Source of the DNA: Hymenobacter glacieicola
Lineage (GTDB): Bacteria; Bacteroidota; Bacteroidia; Cytophagales; Hymenobacteraceae
NCBI RefSeq assembly: GCF_014640315.1
Contig: NZ_BMGS01000001.1
Coordinates: 620,001 to 684,000 of the forward strand
Direction of reading: 5' to 3'
Length of the DNA: 64,000 nt
Under the pieces are notes generated by a model. That model did not search any database, was not told where the DNA came from, and was given only the letters and a program-made list of their open reading frames with translations. Below, in pieces: positions 16,199-25,080 of the stretch. The position numbers and the translations under genes are program-made. Every line of letters starts with the position of its first letter. The stretch's first letter is position 1.

Positions 16199-17473
16199 CT
16201 ACCCGATTTTGCTGAACCCGCAGTAGGAGTGCAGCGCTTCGGGCAGATGGATGCCATCTTCCTGCTGGTTGTTCTCCAGCAAGGCGGCCACAATGCGGGG
16301 CAAAGCCAGGGCCGAGCCGTTAAGCGTGTGCAGTAGCTGGGTTTTGCCGTTTTCGGTACGGTAGCGCAGCTTTAGGCGGTTGGCCTGGTAGGTTTCAAAG
16401 TTCGAGCACGACGATACCTCCAGCCAGCGGCCCTGGGCCGCCGACCACACTTCCAGGTCGTAGGTGAGGGCCGAGGTGAAGCCCATGTCGCCGCCGCAGA
16501 GGCGCAGCACGCGGTAGGGCAGCTGTAGCTTCTGGAGCAAGCCTTCAATGTGGGCCAGCATTTCTTCCAGCTGGGTATAGCTCTGCTCGGGCAGGGCTAC
16601 CTGCACAATTTCTACCTTATCGAACTGGTGAAGGCGGTTAAGACCGCGCACGTCGGCGCCCCAGGAGCCAGCTTCGCGGCGGAAGCACGGCGTGTAGCCG
16701 GCGTTGCGGATCGGGAGCTTTTCCGGCGGTACAATTTCGTCGCGGTAGAGGTTGGTGATGGGCACTTCAGCCGTCGGAATCAGAAACAGGTTGTCCTGGG
16801 CATCGTGGTACATCTGGCCTTCCTTGTCGGGGAGCTGGCCGGTGCCGTAGCCGGAGGCCTCGTTGACCATCACCGGAGGCTGAATTTCCACGTAGCCGGC
16901 GTCGCGCGCCTCGTCCAGGAAAAAATTGATGAGGGCCCGCTGCAGCCGGGCGCCCTGGTTTTTGTACACCGGAAAACCCGCGCCCGTAATCTTGACGCCC
17001 AGGTCAAAATCAATGATGTCGTACTTCTTGATCAGCTCCCAGTGGGGCTGAGCGCCGGCGTGCAGGGTCGGCTGCTGGCCTACCTCGCGCACCACCTCGT
17101 TGTCCTGGGCCGTGCGGCCTTCCGGCACGCTGCTGTGGGGCAGGTTGGGTAGCTTATAGAGTGTTTGCTGAAGGGCTAGCTCCACCTGGCTCAGCTCGTC
17201 GGCGTGGGCTTTGGTTTGCTGCTTGAGCTCGGCGGTGCGGGCTTTCAGGGTTTCGGCGCCGGCTTTGTCGCCCCTTTTCATCAGGCCCCCAATCTGGCGG
17301 GCCAGCTCGTTGGCTTCGGCCTGGGCCGAGTCGTGGGCCGTTTGCAGGTCTTTGCGGCGCTGGTCCAGGGCCAGAATGGCCTGCACATCGGCTTCGGCGG
17401 TTTTATAATGTTTTTTGGCCAGGCCGGCCAGCACCGCATCGGTGTGCTCTTTCAGGACAGAAACTTGCAGCAT
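16199..17473 (-). CDS. serS: Seryl-tRNA synthetase
   Basis: 424-residue class II aminoacyl-tRNA synthetase charging tRNA-Ser and tRNA-Sec. Residues 1-105 form the antiparallel coiled-coil arm that grips the tRNA long variable arm. Class II motif 1 is near YVEIQPPVMVNE, motif 2 is CFRREAGSWGADVRGLNR with the following HQFDKVEI, and motif 3 is NGSALALPRIVAALLENNQ. The length is normal. ATG 17473 gives MLQVSVLKEHTDAVLAG, the expected start. A TACTTTTG box 30 bases upstream is its probable promoter. It is divergent from rho. Confidence 0.97.
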   Translation of the reverse strand: MLQVSVLKEHTDAVLAGLAKKHYKTAEADVQAILALDQRRKDLQTAHDSAQAEANELARQIGGLMKRGDKAGAETLKARTAELKQQTKAHADELSQVELALQQTLYKLPNLPHSSVPEGRTAQDNEVVREVGQQPTLHAGAQPHWELIKKYDIIDFDLGVKITGAGFPVYKNQGARLQRALINFFLDEARDAGYVEIQPPVMVNEASGYGTGQLPDKEGQMYHDAQDNLFLIPTAEVPITNLYRDEIVPPEKLPIRNAGYTPCFRREAGSWGADVRGLNRLHQFDKVEIVQVALPEQSYTQLEEMLAHIEGLLQKLQLPYRVLRLCGGDMGFTSALTYDLEVWSAAQGRWLEVSSCSNFETYQANRLKLRYRTENGKTQLLHTLNGSALALPRIVAALLENNQQEDGIHLPEALHSYCGFSKIG

Positions 17474-17502
17474 AACAGCAGAAAACGCAGAATGGAATAA
17501 GA

Positions 17503-17510
17503 CAAAAGTA
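17503..17510 (-). promoter_or_regulatory. -7 box TACTTTTG of serS
   Basis: Read on the minus strand this is TAnnTTTG, 30 bases upstream of the serS ATG. Confidence 0.55.
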
Positions 17511-17541
17511 AACGGCTTATTTAATAGATGCAGGGGGCGGG

Positions 17542-17592
17542 CAAAAAATCCGGTAGCCCGGCCCGGCCGCGGCCCGCTCAAGGCTACCGGAT
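17542..17592 (-). terminator. Intrinsic terminator upstream of serS, minus strand
   Basis: Minus-strand ATCCGGTAGCC and its perfect 11-bp complement enclose a GC-rich loop with an inner stem, followed by six T. No annotated minus-strand gene ends here, so it either ends a short untranslated transcript from the serS-rho gap or attenuates readthrough into serS. Confidence 0.7.
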
Positions 17593-17959
17593 CCGGGAAA
17601 AGGGAATGATAATTGCCCCGCAGCAGTTAAGCGGTAATTGGCTGGCTGGGTGTATCCTTTTAGTCAGATTCCGCGTTATCAATCCAAACTGCAAAATCTT
17701 CCCTTTGATTTGGCAGTTCCGGCACATTCCGCTAACATTGCAAGTAGTAGCCGGTGCTGGCTGCCGGGCACGTTGGGTATTCTTCCCGCGCCCGGTCGGC
17801 AATTCTCTTCTGTGCTTTCCGGCCCACCCACGGTTCTCACTCCTCGCTTCTTTCTTGCGTTTGGCGCTGCGTCGCGGCTGCTATTTGTGCCCGGAATGCC
17901 CTGTGCTGTCCTTTTTGGTTTCCCGCCGCCCCGCCTGAATTTTTCGCTCAGCTTTTTAT
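17593..17959. other. serS-rho divergent gap, possible small transcript or rho leader
   Basis: The whole gap between serS and rho is 486 bases. Apart from the serS promoter and the minus-strand terminator I recognise no RNA family. A 72-codon minus-strand frame (17584-17802) stops inside the terminator stem, but it has no family features. Rho genes often have long autoregulated leaders, which could occupy the plus strand here. Confidence 0.45.
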
Positions 17960-20221
17960 ATGTACACTATTGACGAGTTGAAGGACCGATTGCTGTCCGA
18001 ACTAAAGGAAATTGCTGAAAAACTAAACGTTGGCAATTTCAAAAAACTCAGCAAGCAAGATCTGATTTACAAGATTCTAGATCAGCAAGCTATTACTCCT
18101 CCCGATAAGCTTCCCCAAAAAGTGAAAACGGCCGCGGCTCCGGCCGCTCCGGTGGAAGAGCCCACCGCCGAGGCCGCGCCGGCTCCGGCCGCCAAAGCTG
18201 CCCCTGCCCGGGCCCCGCGCGCCCCCCGCCCCGCGGCCACCCCGCGTCGTGAGTCCGCCACCCGTAGCAAAGCTGCCGCTACGCCCACTGACGCGCCCGC
18301 CCCGGAAGTTGCCCCCGACGCGGCAGCCGCTGCCCCCGCGCCCGAAGAAGTTGCTACCCCCGTTAGTGCCCCGGTTAGCGCGCCTGAGCCCGCCCTGGCC
18401 GCAGCTGCCGTTGAAGCGCCCGCCCCAGAAGTAGCGGCCGAAGCTGCCCCGGCTTCCGACCGGCCCGTGAAGCTGTACCAGCGCCCGGAGCGGCGCACCC
18501 GCACCGACCGCGCCGGCCGGCCCATTGTGGCAGCTGGGGAAGTAACCGCCGAAACTACTACGGCTGAGGCTCCCACTGACCAGGTAGCGGAAACTATCCC
18601 CGTTCCCCAGGACGTAGCCGCCCCGGCTCCCGCCCGCGAAGCACGCCCCGCCGAAACTGCCGTTAACGGCCGTGAAGGTCGTCCTGAGCAGCCCCGCGTG
18701 TTCCGGGAAGGCCGCGAGTACCGCAATGATGTTCCCCGGGAAGGCCGCAACGACGCGCCCCGGGCTGATTTCCGCTCCGACGGAGTGGGCCGGCCCGAGA
18801 GCAACGGCCGCGGCGACCAGCCCCGGGAGCAGCGTAACGACGCGCCCCGGGCCGATTTCCGCCCCGACGGCCTGGCGCCGCGCGACGGTCGCCTGGACCA
18901 GCCCCGCATTGCTCGGGAAGGTGGCCGCCCCGATGCCCGTGAGCAGCGCGAACAGCGCCGCGAGGAACGCTACGCCGCCCGGGAGCTGCAGCGCCAACAG
19001 CGCCAGGAGCAGCGCCAGTCGGAGCGCCAGGGTCAGCCGGTGGGAGTGGCCGAGCAGCCACGCCCCGAGCGCCCGGAGCAGCAGCGCCCGGCCCGCCAGG
19101 AGTTCGACATTGTAATTCCCGGCGAAGGAACGTTGGAAATGATGCCCGACGGCGGCTACGGCTTCCTGCGCAGCCCGTTCTACAACTACCTCGCTTCGCC
19201 CGATGATATTTACGTGGCCCCGCAGCAGGTAAAGCAGTTCGGCCTGAAAGCGGGCGACACGGTGAAATGCACCATTCGGCCGCCCCGCGAAGGTGAGAAG
19301 TACTTTGCCCTGGTGGGGGTAGAAGGCATCAACGGCCGCTCCGTAGAGGAAGCCCGCGACCGTATCCCGTTCAACAACCTGACCCCATTGTTTGCCGAGG
19401 AGCGCCTAAAGCTAACTACCAAATCGGGCCAGTACAGCACCCGGATTCTGGACTTGTTTGCTCCCATTGGTAAGGGCCAGCGGGGCCTGATTGTAGCCCA
19501 GCCCAAAACCGGCAAAACGGTACTGCTCCAGGAAATTGCCAACTCCATCAGCGAAAACCACCCCGAGGTGTACCTGATGATTCTGCTCATTGATGAGCGC
19601 CCGGAGGAAGTAACGGACATGGCCCGCTCGGTGAAGGCCGAGGTGCTCAGCTCCACCTTCGACGAAACGGCCGACCGCCACGTCAAAATTGCCACCATTG
19701 CCATGGAAAAGGCCAAGCGCCTCGTGGAGTGCGGCCACGACGTGGTGATTCTGCTTGACTCCATTACCCGCCTGGCCCGCGCTTACAACACGGTGCAGCC
19801 CGCTTCCGGCAAAATCCTGTCGGGTGGTGTGGATGCCAACGCCCTGCACAAGCCCAAGCGCTTCTTCGGCGCGGCCCGCAACGTGGAGGACGGCGGTTCG
19901 TTGACCATCATTGCCACGGCCCTGATTGAGACTGGCTCCAAGATGGACGAGGTAATCTTTGAGGAGTTCAAAGGCACTGGCAACATGGAACTGCAACTGG
20001 ACCGCAAACTGGCCAACAAGCGCATCTTCCCAGCCATCGACGTGCCCGCTTCCGGTACCCGCCGCGAGGACCTGCTTATGAGCAAGGACGAGCTGAACCG
20101 TATCTGGGTGCTGCGCAAGTTCATGTCAGACATGACGGCCTCCGAAGCTATGGAGTTCCTGAAGGACCGCATGAAAGGCACCCGCGACAACGACGAATTC
20201 CTGATGGCCATGAACGGCTAA
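17960..20221 (+). CDS. rho: Transcription termination factor Rho with long disordered insertion
   Basis: 753 residues against about 420 in E. coli. Residues 1-50 are the Rho N-terminal helical domain ([20 protein letters not shown]). Residues 55-375 are an Ala/Pro-rich then Arg/Gln/Asp-rich low-complexity insertion containing repeats such as [10 protein letters not shown]. From 380 on it is standard Rho: RNA-binding OB fold ([19 protein letters not shown]), Walker A QPKTGKT with K519, the Walker B strand [17 protein letters not shown]-loop SGGVDANAL and the RKFMSDM tail. It forms a ring hexamer that translocates on RNA. A disordered insertion is a Bacteroidota feature; that of Bacteroides thetaiotaomicron Rho is reported to drive phase separation. 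Confidence 0.96.
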   Translation: MYTIDELKDRLLSELKEIAEKLNVGNFKKLSKQDLIYKILDQQAITPPDKLPQKVKTAAAPAAPVEEPTAEAAPAPAAKAAPARAPRAPRPAATPRRESATRSKAAATPTDAPAPEVAPDAAAAAPAPEEVATPVSAPVSAPEPALAAAAVEAPAPEVAAEAAPASDRPVKLYQRPERRTRTDRAGRPIVAAGEVTAETTTAEAPTDQVAETIPVPQDVAAPAPAREARPAETAVNGREGRPEQPRVFREGREYRNDVPREGRNDAPRADFRSDGVGRPESNGRGDQPREQRNDAPRADFRPDGLAPRDGRLDQPRIAREGGRPDAREQREQRREERYAARELQRQQRQEQRQSERQGQPVGVAEQPRPERPEQQRPARQEFDIVIPGEGTLEMMPDGGYGFLRSPFYNYLASPDDIYVAPQQVKQFGLKAGDTVKCTIRPPREGEKYFALVGVEGINGRSVEEARDRIPFNNLTPLFAEERLKLTTKSGQYSTRILDLFAPIGKGQRGLIVAQPKTGKTVLLQEIANSISENHPEVYLMILLIDERPEEVTDMARSVKAEVLSSTFDETADRHVKIATIAMEKAKRLVECGHDVVILLDSITRLARAYNTVQPASGKILSGGVDANALHKPKRFFGAARNVEDGGSLTIIATALIETGSKMDEVIFEEFKGTGNMELQLDRKLANKRIFPAIDVPASGTRREDLLMSKDELNRIWVLRKFMSDMTASEAMEFLKDRMKGTRDNDEFLMAMNG

Positions 20222-20239
20222 GCGTAAGCGTTGAGTCAC

Positions 20240-20277
20240 AAAAAGGCCCGTTCCGCAGCTGCGGAACGGGCCTTTTT
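20240..20277. terminator. Bidirectional terminator after rho
   Basis: A perfect stem of 16 bp or more, AAAAGGCCCGTTCCGC with its complement, loop AGCT, ending in five T on the plus strand and five A at the other side. It serves rho and the convergent type IX cargo gene. Confidence 0.92.
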
Positions 20278-20301
20278 GTTGATACGAAACCGTGCCGGGC
20301 G

Positions 20302-21552
20302 TTACTTTCGCACGAAACGCTGCACGTTGCGCTTCGTGCCAATTGTGGTTTCCAGGAAATAGAGGCCCGCAGGTACCTGCTGAATGTTAATGCTGGTGCC
20401 GCCCTGCGCCTCGCCGGTAGCGACCGTTTTGCCCGCGGCCGAGTACACGCGGTACTTTACCAGGCTGGTGGCCTCGGGCAGCGTGATAGTCCCCAGGCTG
20501 GGGTTTGGGTAGAGAGAAGCCACGTTTTCGGCTAGCTCCAGCCCGCCTACAGTAGCCACTGAGGAGTAGGAATCAGTGCCTTCCACATCTACCTGGCGCA
20601 GGCGGTAATATGCCTGGGTGGACAGGGGAGCAAGATCAGTGAATTTGTACGTAGCACCGGTGGCCGTAGTACCGTTGCCCGCTACCCGTCCAATGGTGGT
20701 AAAGGTTTTGCTGTCCTGGCTGCGCTGCACTTCAAAGTACGCGTTGTTCTTCTCCAGAGAGGTAGCCCAGTTCAGTAGCACATTCTGCCCCTGGCGGTTT
20801 GCAAAGAAGCCCGTGAGAGTGACGGGAAGGGGCTCTAGGCTGCTAAGAAATACATCATCAACAGCTAGTGCTGTTTTGTCATTAGCATTAATGGTAATTC
20901 GAAGCTTAGCTTGTGTGACAGTAATAGGAAGATTTATTCTCAGAACTGAGTACTTGTTGGCTGCTGCCGTAGTAGCAGTAAATATTGTTGAAGCAGTTTG
21001 GCCTAATGTAGTAGTTGCGGTAGCTGTTGAGGAAAAATCCCAAATTATGTCTCTACCGCTACCACTACCCTGAATTACCATTGCTTGTCTATAGCTTACA
21101 CCATTATCGGTACTGATTGCTATTGTGACATTGCCATTTGAGGCAAGCCCTCCATTCTGGTTAGTGGCAAAAGCTGCTAGTCTAATAGTGAAGTAATTGT
21201 TAGAGAAGTTATTGAAGTTTATGTTTCTAAAGTCTAACACAGTAGATACTACTCCACTACCCGTGTTATTCTGTGACCCATAAGAGGAAATACCGCTCGA
21301 ACTTACTGCACTGTTTGCTGGGCTTGGGTTGGGGCCTTGAAAGGCAGTGGCTGAATTACCTGTAAAAAATTGTCCGCCAGTGCCACTAGTAGTGTAACTA
21401 TAGCCCAATTCTGTATTAGTAGCTTCAAAACTCTGGTTTGTTGTGTACTGAGCCCAACTCACGGTAGGGCTGATGCCCATGAGTAAGAGCCCGAACGCCA
21501 CGCGTTTCAAGACGGGAATCTTTGTCTGGGATAAGCAGGTAGCCAAGTTCAT
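20302..21552 (-). CDS. Type IX secretion cargo protein with C-terminal sorting domain
   Basis: 416-residue secreted protein. An N-terminal signal sequence ends near SPTVSWAQ. Residues 35-230 are a Ser/Thr/Asn-rich beta-sandwich-like region (NNYFTIRLAAFATNQ, VTIAISTDNGVSY). Residues 238-330 form an Fn3-like domain (PVTLTGFFANRQGQNVLLNW, YYRLRQVDVEGTDSYS). The last 75 residues are a type A T9SS sorting domain (LYPNPSLGTITL, YRVYSAAGK, VPAGLYFLE, VQRFVRK). The T9SS machine would export and anchor it at the surface. The middle of the gene (about 20880-21430) is clearly richer in A and T than both ends, suggesting a replaced module. Confidence 0.88.
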   Translation of the reverse strand: MNLATCLSQTKIPVLKRVAFGLLLMGISPTVSWAQYTTNQSFEATNTELGYSYTTSGTGGQFFTGNSATAFQGPNPSPANSAVSSSGISSYGSQNNTGSGVVSTVLDFRNINFNNFSNNYFTIRLAAFATNQNGGLASNGNVTIAISTDNGVSYRQAMVIQGSGSGRDIIWDFSSTATATTTLGQTASTIFTATTAAANKYSVLRINLPITVTQAKLRITINANDKTALAVDDVFLSSLEPLPVTLTGFFANRQGQNVLLNWATSLEKNNAYFEVQRSQDSKTFTTIGRVAGNGTTATGATYKFTDLAPLSTQAYYRLRQVDVEGTDSYSSVATVGGLELAENVASLYPNPSLGTITLPEATSLVKYRVYSAAGKTVATGEAQGGTSINIQQVPAGLYFLETTIGTKRNVQRFVRK

Positions 21553-21835
21553 CGAAGCAGGTAGTAGAAAGGTGAGGAACAGTAGATTCTAGCTGAAATA
21601 TAGGGCTTTATGCCTTGCAAATCGATGCTATGCTAAAGCAACATACTTTTTACTGTATTGGTTATCAGTGGCTTATCTTATTAAATTCCCATTATAAGTC
21701 CCATATTGATAAGTTAAAATATAGATTTATTGTTAAAAAATATAATTAAATGAGCTGAAACCACCTCTCCACCTGACGGGGCTGTAGTTGCTGGCAAGTT
21801 GTGTTATGGTTAATAACATCGGTTCTTTGTAGGCT
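21553..21835. other. AT-rich divergent spacer
   Basis: 283-base divergent spacer between the T9SS cargo gene and the DsbA-like gene. The stretch 21600-21760 is strikingly AT-rich. I find no exact TAnnTTTG box, RNA gene or repeat in it. Confidence 0.5.
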
Positions 21836-22498
21836 ATGGAACAGCAACACACCAACGACCTACCCGAATTACTTTATATCTCTGACCCTTTGTGCGGCTG
21901 GTGCTACGGCATGAGCCCCGTGGTTCAACGGGTGCAGCAGGAGTTTGCCGGGCGTGTGGAGGTGTCGGTGCTGTGCGGAGGCATGGTGACGGGCGCGCAG
22001 GTTGGCCCCATCCGGGAAGACTGGCCTTACATAACCGGGGCGCTGGAGCAGGTAGAACAGGTGACGGGCGTGCAGTTTGGGGCCGCGTTTCGGGCCCTGG
22101 GGCAGGAGGGTAGTCACGTGCAGGACTCAGAGCCGCCGTGCCGGGCCATTCACGCATTTCGGCAGCTGCGGCAGGAGCAGGCCGCCGAGTTTGCCCACGC
22201 CGTGCAGCGCGCCTACTTTCAGGAGGGCGCCGACTTAAACGATCTGGCAACTTACGAGCCCCTGGCCGCAGCCTACGGCCTTGACCCCAGCGAGTTCCGG
22301 CAGCAGCTCACCCGGCCCGAAATCATCCGGGGTACGCAACTGGAGTTTGCCGCAGTAAGCAAAATCGGCGTGCAAGGCTTCCCAACGACCATTTTGCGGG
22401 TAGGTAGCCAGGGTTACGTGCTGGCCCGCGGGTTCCAGCCGTATGAAAGCTTCCGCACCGACTTAGAAGAGGCCCTGCGCCAAGCCGGCAGAAACTAA
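21836..22498 (+). CDS. DsbA-family thioredoxin-fold protein (FrnE-like)
   Basis: 220-residue protein of the DsbA/HCCA isomerase fold. The redox motif is CGWC in ISDPLCGWCYGMSP, and the cis-proline loop is GVQGFPTTIL near residue 182. A helical insertion lies between them, giving the FrnE-type arrangement. There is no signal peptide, so it acts in the cytoplasm as a thiol oxidoreductase, isomerase or glutathione-type enzyme. An extra Cys pair (SEPPCRAIHAF, VLCGGMV) may be structural. ATG 21836 is the only reasonable start. A terminator shared with the next convergent gene follows. Confidence 0.87.
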   Translation: MEQQHTNDLPELLYISDPLCGWCYGMSPVVQRVQQEFAGRVEVSVLCGGMVTGAQVGPIREDWPYITGALEQVEQVTGVQFGAAFRALGQEGSHVQDSEPPCRAIHAFRQLRQEQAAEFAHAVQRAYFQEGADLNDLATYEPLAAAYGLDPSEFRQQLTRPEIIRGTQLEFAAVSKIGVQGFPTTILRVGSQGYVLARGFQPYESFRTDLEEALRQAGRN

Positions 22499-22520
22499 GC
22501 AGCCGTACAACCTACAGCAT

Positions 22521-22553
22521 AAAAAAAGCCGAAACGCTACTGTTTCGGCTTTT
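22521..22553. terminator. Bidirectional terminator
   Basis: AAAAGCCGAAAC with its complement GTTTCGGCTTTT around a six-base loop, between convergent stops of the DsbA-like and lipoprotein genes. Confidence 0.9.
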
Positions 22554-22559
22554 CCGGGG

Positions 22560-23192
22560 TTAGGGCAGGCGCACTACCTGCTTGCGGAGCGGCGACCAGG
22601 CAATGACGTGGCGGTCTTCTTTGCCTACCGTGTATTCGAAGGCAACGGCCTCGGGGCGGCGGCGCAGGTCGGCCCAGGCGGCTTGGTCGAGGCCGGGGAC
22701 GGCGGCCGTATCGGTGGGGTAGGTAGCGGAGGAAGTCACGGCCGGCCGGCGGAAGTTTTTGGCGGCGAAAAACGCCTGCACCCGGCGGCGGACGTAGGCT
22801 TCCCGCTCGGCCTGGGTGGCAGTGGGCCCTTTCATTTCGTATACCATCATGGCTTCCAGATCGGGAGCCGAAAGCACTTCCCGGAAAATTACCTGCCCGC
22901 CGGCCGTGGTAATAGTGAGCGTGGCCTCCCCAGTAAGCACCGAAGCGCCGCGCAACACCAGCGAAAATGTGTCGGAAGTGCCGGGGTCCGAGAACCGGTG
23001 GCGGGCCTTAGCCGTGAGCAGCGTATCGGCCTGGGCATCAACGGGGGCCGGACGGGCCGTATCCAGGGGCTCGGGGACAGCTGCCTCGGAGTCCGGCGAC
23101 GCGGGGGGAGTAGCTGAGCTAGCCGACTCAGAAGAAGGAGAAGAGCAGCCTACTACGAAAAGGAGCGGGAAAAACCACAGAAGGGCGCGCAT
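22560..23192 (-). CDS. Lipoprotein of unknown function
   Basis: 210-residue lipoprotein. Signal peptide MRALLWFFPLLFVVGC with Cys16 the lipid anchor, then a Ser/Ala/Pro-rich linker of about 45 residues typical of proteins tethered to the outer membrane. The mature domain (about 60-210) has strands such as DTFSLVLRGASVLTGEATLTI and a helix with YVRRRVQAFFAAKNF, and ends in VAFEYTVGKEDRHVIAWSP. No named family recognised. It lies convergent to the DsbA-like gene and downstream of the UbiA gene, but with enough space for its own promoter. Confidence 0.75.
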   Translation of the reverse strand: MRALLWFFPLLFVVGCSSPSSESASSATPPASPDSEAAVPEPLDTARPAPVDAQADTLLTAKARHRFSDPGTSDTFSLVLRGASVLTGEATLTITTAGGQVIFREVLSAPDLEAMMVYEMKGPTATQAEREAYVRRRVQAFFAAKNFRRPAVTSSATYPTDTAAVPGLDQAAWADLRRRPEAVAFEYTVGKEDRHVIAWSPLRKQVVRLP

Positions 23193-23274
23193 AGCAGGAA
23201 CGGAAAAATATAGGAGAAGCAAGATACTGTACGCAAGCTGAGCAGTTGGTGTTTGCCGCCGCGTGCAGCAGCAG

Positions 23275-24147
23275 CTACCAGAACAGCATCAGCAGAAAGG
23301 CCGCGCTCAAACACAACGACGACACCTGGTTCATGCGCATGGTATGGTCGAAATCAGCCGCCGACTCCTGCCGCCAGACGGCGCGGGCCCACTGCAAAAA
23401 CAGCACCACCACCGGGCCGGTAGCTACCAGAAAAATAATGATGTGGCGTGCTTCGTCGCGCCAGAGGTAGGCCGCCACCAGCACGGCGGCGCCCGTGGCC
23501 AGGGCCGCGCCGGCAAATACAAACGTGCCCCGCAGGCCCAGCCGCAAACTCAGGGTCCGGTCGCCCCGGCGAGCATCTTCGGCGTGCTGGTACACCTGCG
23601 TGAGCGGGTAGGAGCCGCACAGAAACAAGCTACTTACCAGGGCCAACACCAGGTTCTCGGGGGCCAGCAGTTGGGTGGCTGGGGCCTCCACACCTACCTG
23701 CGTCATCAGGAAAGTATAGGCTCCCTGGAACACTACGACCACTGCCGTGCTCAGCAGCGGGTACTTTTTCAGCCGGATTCCCTCGTAGCTGTATGCTTTC
23801 GAGACCAGCAAGTACACGGCCACAAGCCCCGCAAACGCCGGGCTCAGCAGCAGCCCCCCCGCTACGGCCAGCCCATCGAACAGCCACACCAGGTGGAGCA
23901 GTTCGCGCGAAACTTTTGGTGGCTGCCGCAGCCCCCCAATGCTACCCTCGTCCCGGTCGTAGTAACTGTTGTAGCCGTTGGAAGCAGGGTAAGCCAGCAA
24001 GTGCAGCACCACAAATACGCCTACTGCCCGTGCTACGCTGAAGCCGGAGGGAAGGGCACTGAGGCCAAACCAGTAAACGGGCATCAGGTACACCGAAAAC
24101 GGGATGCGCAGCAAGGGCAGCGCGCGGCGGTAAGCGGCAAAAGGCAT
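23275..24147 (-). CDS. UbiA-superfamily prenyltransferase
   Basis: 290-residue integral membrane protein with about eight to nine transmembrane helices. The two Asp-rich motifs that bind Mg-prenyl diphosphate are present: N-G-Y-N-S-Y-Y-D-R-D-E-G near residue 65 and YQHAEDARRGDRTLS near residue 185. UbiA enzymes attach a prenyl chain to an aromatic or similar acceptor (quinones, heme O, chlorophyll, archaeal lipids). Motif spacing does not let me choose the substrate. ATG 24147 is preferred to an upstream frame because MPFAAYRRALPLLRIPFSV starts the first helix. The adjacent upstream methyltransferase gene in the same orientation suggests modification of the same lipid or quinone. Confidence 0.88.
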   Translation of the reverse strand: MPFAAYRRALPLLRIPFSVYLMPVYWFGLSALPSGFSVARAVGVFVVLHLLAYPASNGYNSYYDRDEGSIGGLRQPPKVSRELLHLVWLFDGLAVAGGLLLSPAFAGLVAVYLLVSKAYSYEGIRLKKYPLLSTAVVVVFQGAYTFLMTQVGVEAPATQLLAPENLVLALVSSLFLCGSYPLTQVYQHAEDARRGDRTLSLRLGLRGTFVFAGAALATGAAVLVAAYLWRDEARHIIIFLVATGPVVVLFLQWARAVWRQESAADFDHTMRMNQVSSLCLSAAFLLMLFW

Positions 24148-24230
24148 AGGGCAGGCGGGCAGGGCCGCTTCGGGAGGGGAGGAAAGCCCGGCGCGACGGC
24201 GCACCGACCGGGCGGGCCGCAAGCTACGGG

Positions 24231-25031
24231 TTAGCCCTCAGTTTCGGTGGGTACCCCTATCAGGTAGGTAACCTTCGGGCCCCACCAGTGCCGTACTACC
24301 CCCGCCTGCCAACGAAACGTACCCGCCGCATCGGCGCGGTGAGCCAGGGCCAGCAACTGGGCCGGCGGGTACATACGCAGAATCGACACGCAGCCGTCCC
24401 AGATGGTAAACAGTGGAATCAGGGGTACGGCGTACGTAAAAAAGAGGCGGCTGAAGCGGAAAGGCCGAATAAAGGGCGTAATAAGCAGCTGTGCAACTGG
24501 CAGCACCGTGCAGGCCAGCAGAATTTCAGCCCAGTGCTTGCCCGCGCCCTCAAACACCCCAATGCCGGCCCGCTGCCGCACGGCATCGGCCAGAATGGCC
24601 TCGGCGGCGGGAGGGGAAAAGTGATGAAACGCCGAGAAGATCGTGCGAAACCCCGTCAGGCCCGCCGCTACGGCCGTGGCGTCCACTGGGGCTAGCTCGT
24701 AGCGCAGGCCGGGCGTTTGGGCTTGTAGCGTCTGCCAGGCCAGGGGCTGGGGGTACAGATCAGTGAGCGTGACGGTGGCGGCGGGCAAGCCCGTGGCCTG
24801 CAACCGGCGCAGCAGCGGGGCCGTGCCACCGCCCGCCCCGGCCCCCAGCTCCAACAGCCGGGTTTGCCCAGTCTGGCGCAGGGCCTGGTGTAGTAGGGGC
24901 ACAATGGGCTGGTAAGTACCCAGGGCCGTTATCATAAAGCGCAGGTAATCCATCATCCCGGCCCGGATAACCTGCGGAAACCAGGGTAAATCTTCGAACT
25001 CAAACAACTGGAGGCGCAGCTTCATGGGCAT
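24231..25031 (-). CDS. Class I SAM-dependent methyltransferase, membrane associated
   Basis: 266 residues. Motif I is LLELGAGAGGGTAPLL near residue 62, motif II LTDLYPQPL, and the post-motif region has FRTIFSAFHHFSPP. Residues 165-215 contain two hydrophobic segments (LLACTVLPVAQLLITPF and FFTYAVPLIPLF), unusual for a soluble methyltransferase and suggesting a membrane substrate. The start could be either of two ATGs six bases apart (25031 or 25025). It precedes the UbiA gene by 83 bases in the same direction, so both may act on one prenylated compound. Substrate unknown. Confidence 0.8.
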   Translation of the reverse strand: MPMKLRLQLFEFEDLPWFPQVIRAGMMDYLRFMITALGTYQPIVPLLHQALRQTGQTRLLELGAGAGGGTAPLLRRLQATGLPAATVTLTDLYPQPLAWQTLQAQTPGLRYELAPVDATAVAAGLTGFRTIFSAFHHFSPPAAEAILADAVRQRAGIGVFEGAGKHWAEILLACTVLPVAQLLITPFIRPFRFSRLFFTYAVPLIPLFTIWDGCVSILRMYPPAQLLALAHRADAAGTFRWQAGVVRHWWGPKVTYLIGVPTETEG

Positions 25032-25080
25032 AGCCTACGCGAAGCCGCCGGTTTTGGCTGGGCGCCCCTCAGCCGGGAGC

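Noticed and set aside
17528..17938. 136-codon plus-strand frame before rho
   Set aside because: Overlaps the terminator and serS leader; translation lacks any domain or start signal.
18077..18997. 306- and 275-codon minus-strand frames opposite the rho insertion
   Set aside because: Glycine/Arg-rich translation of a low-complexity repeat; no gene-like features.
23263..24234. 323-codon plus-strand frame opposite the UbiA gene
   Set aside because: Low-complexity His/Gln-rich translation; UbiA motifs are on the minus strand.
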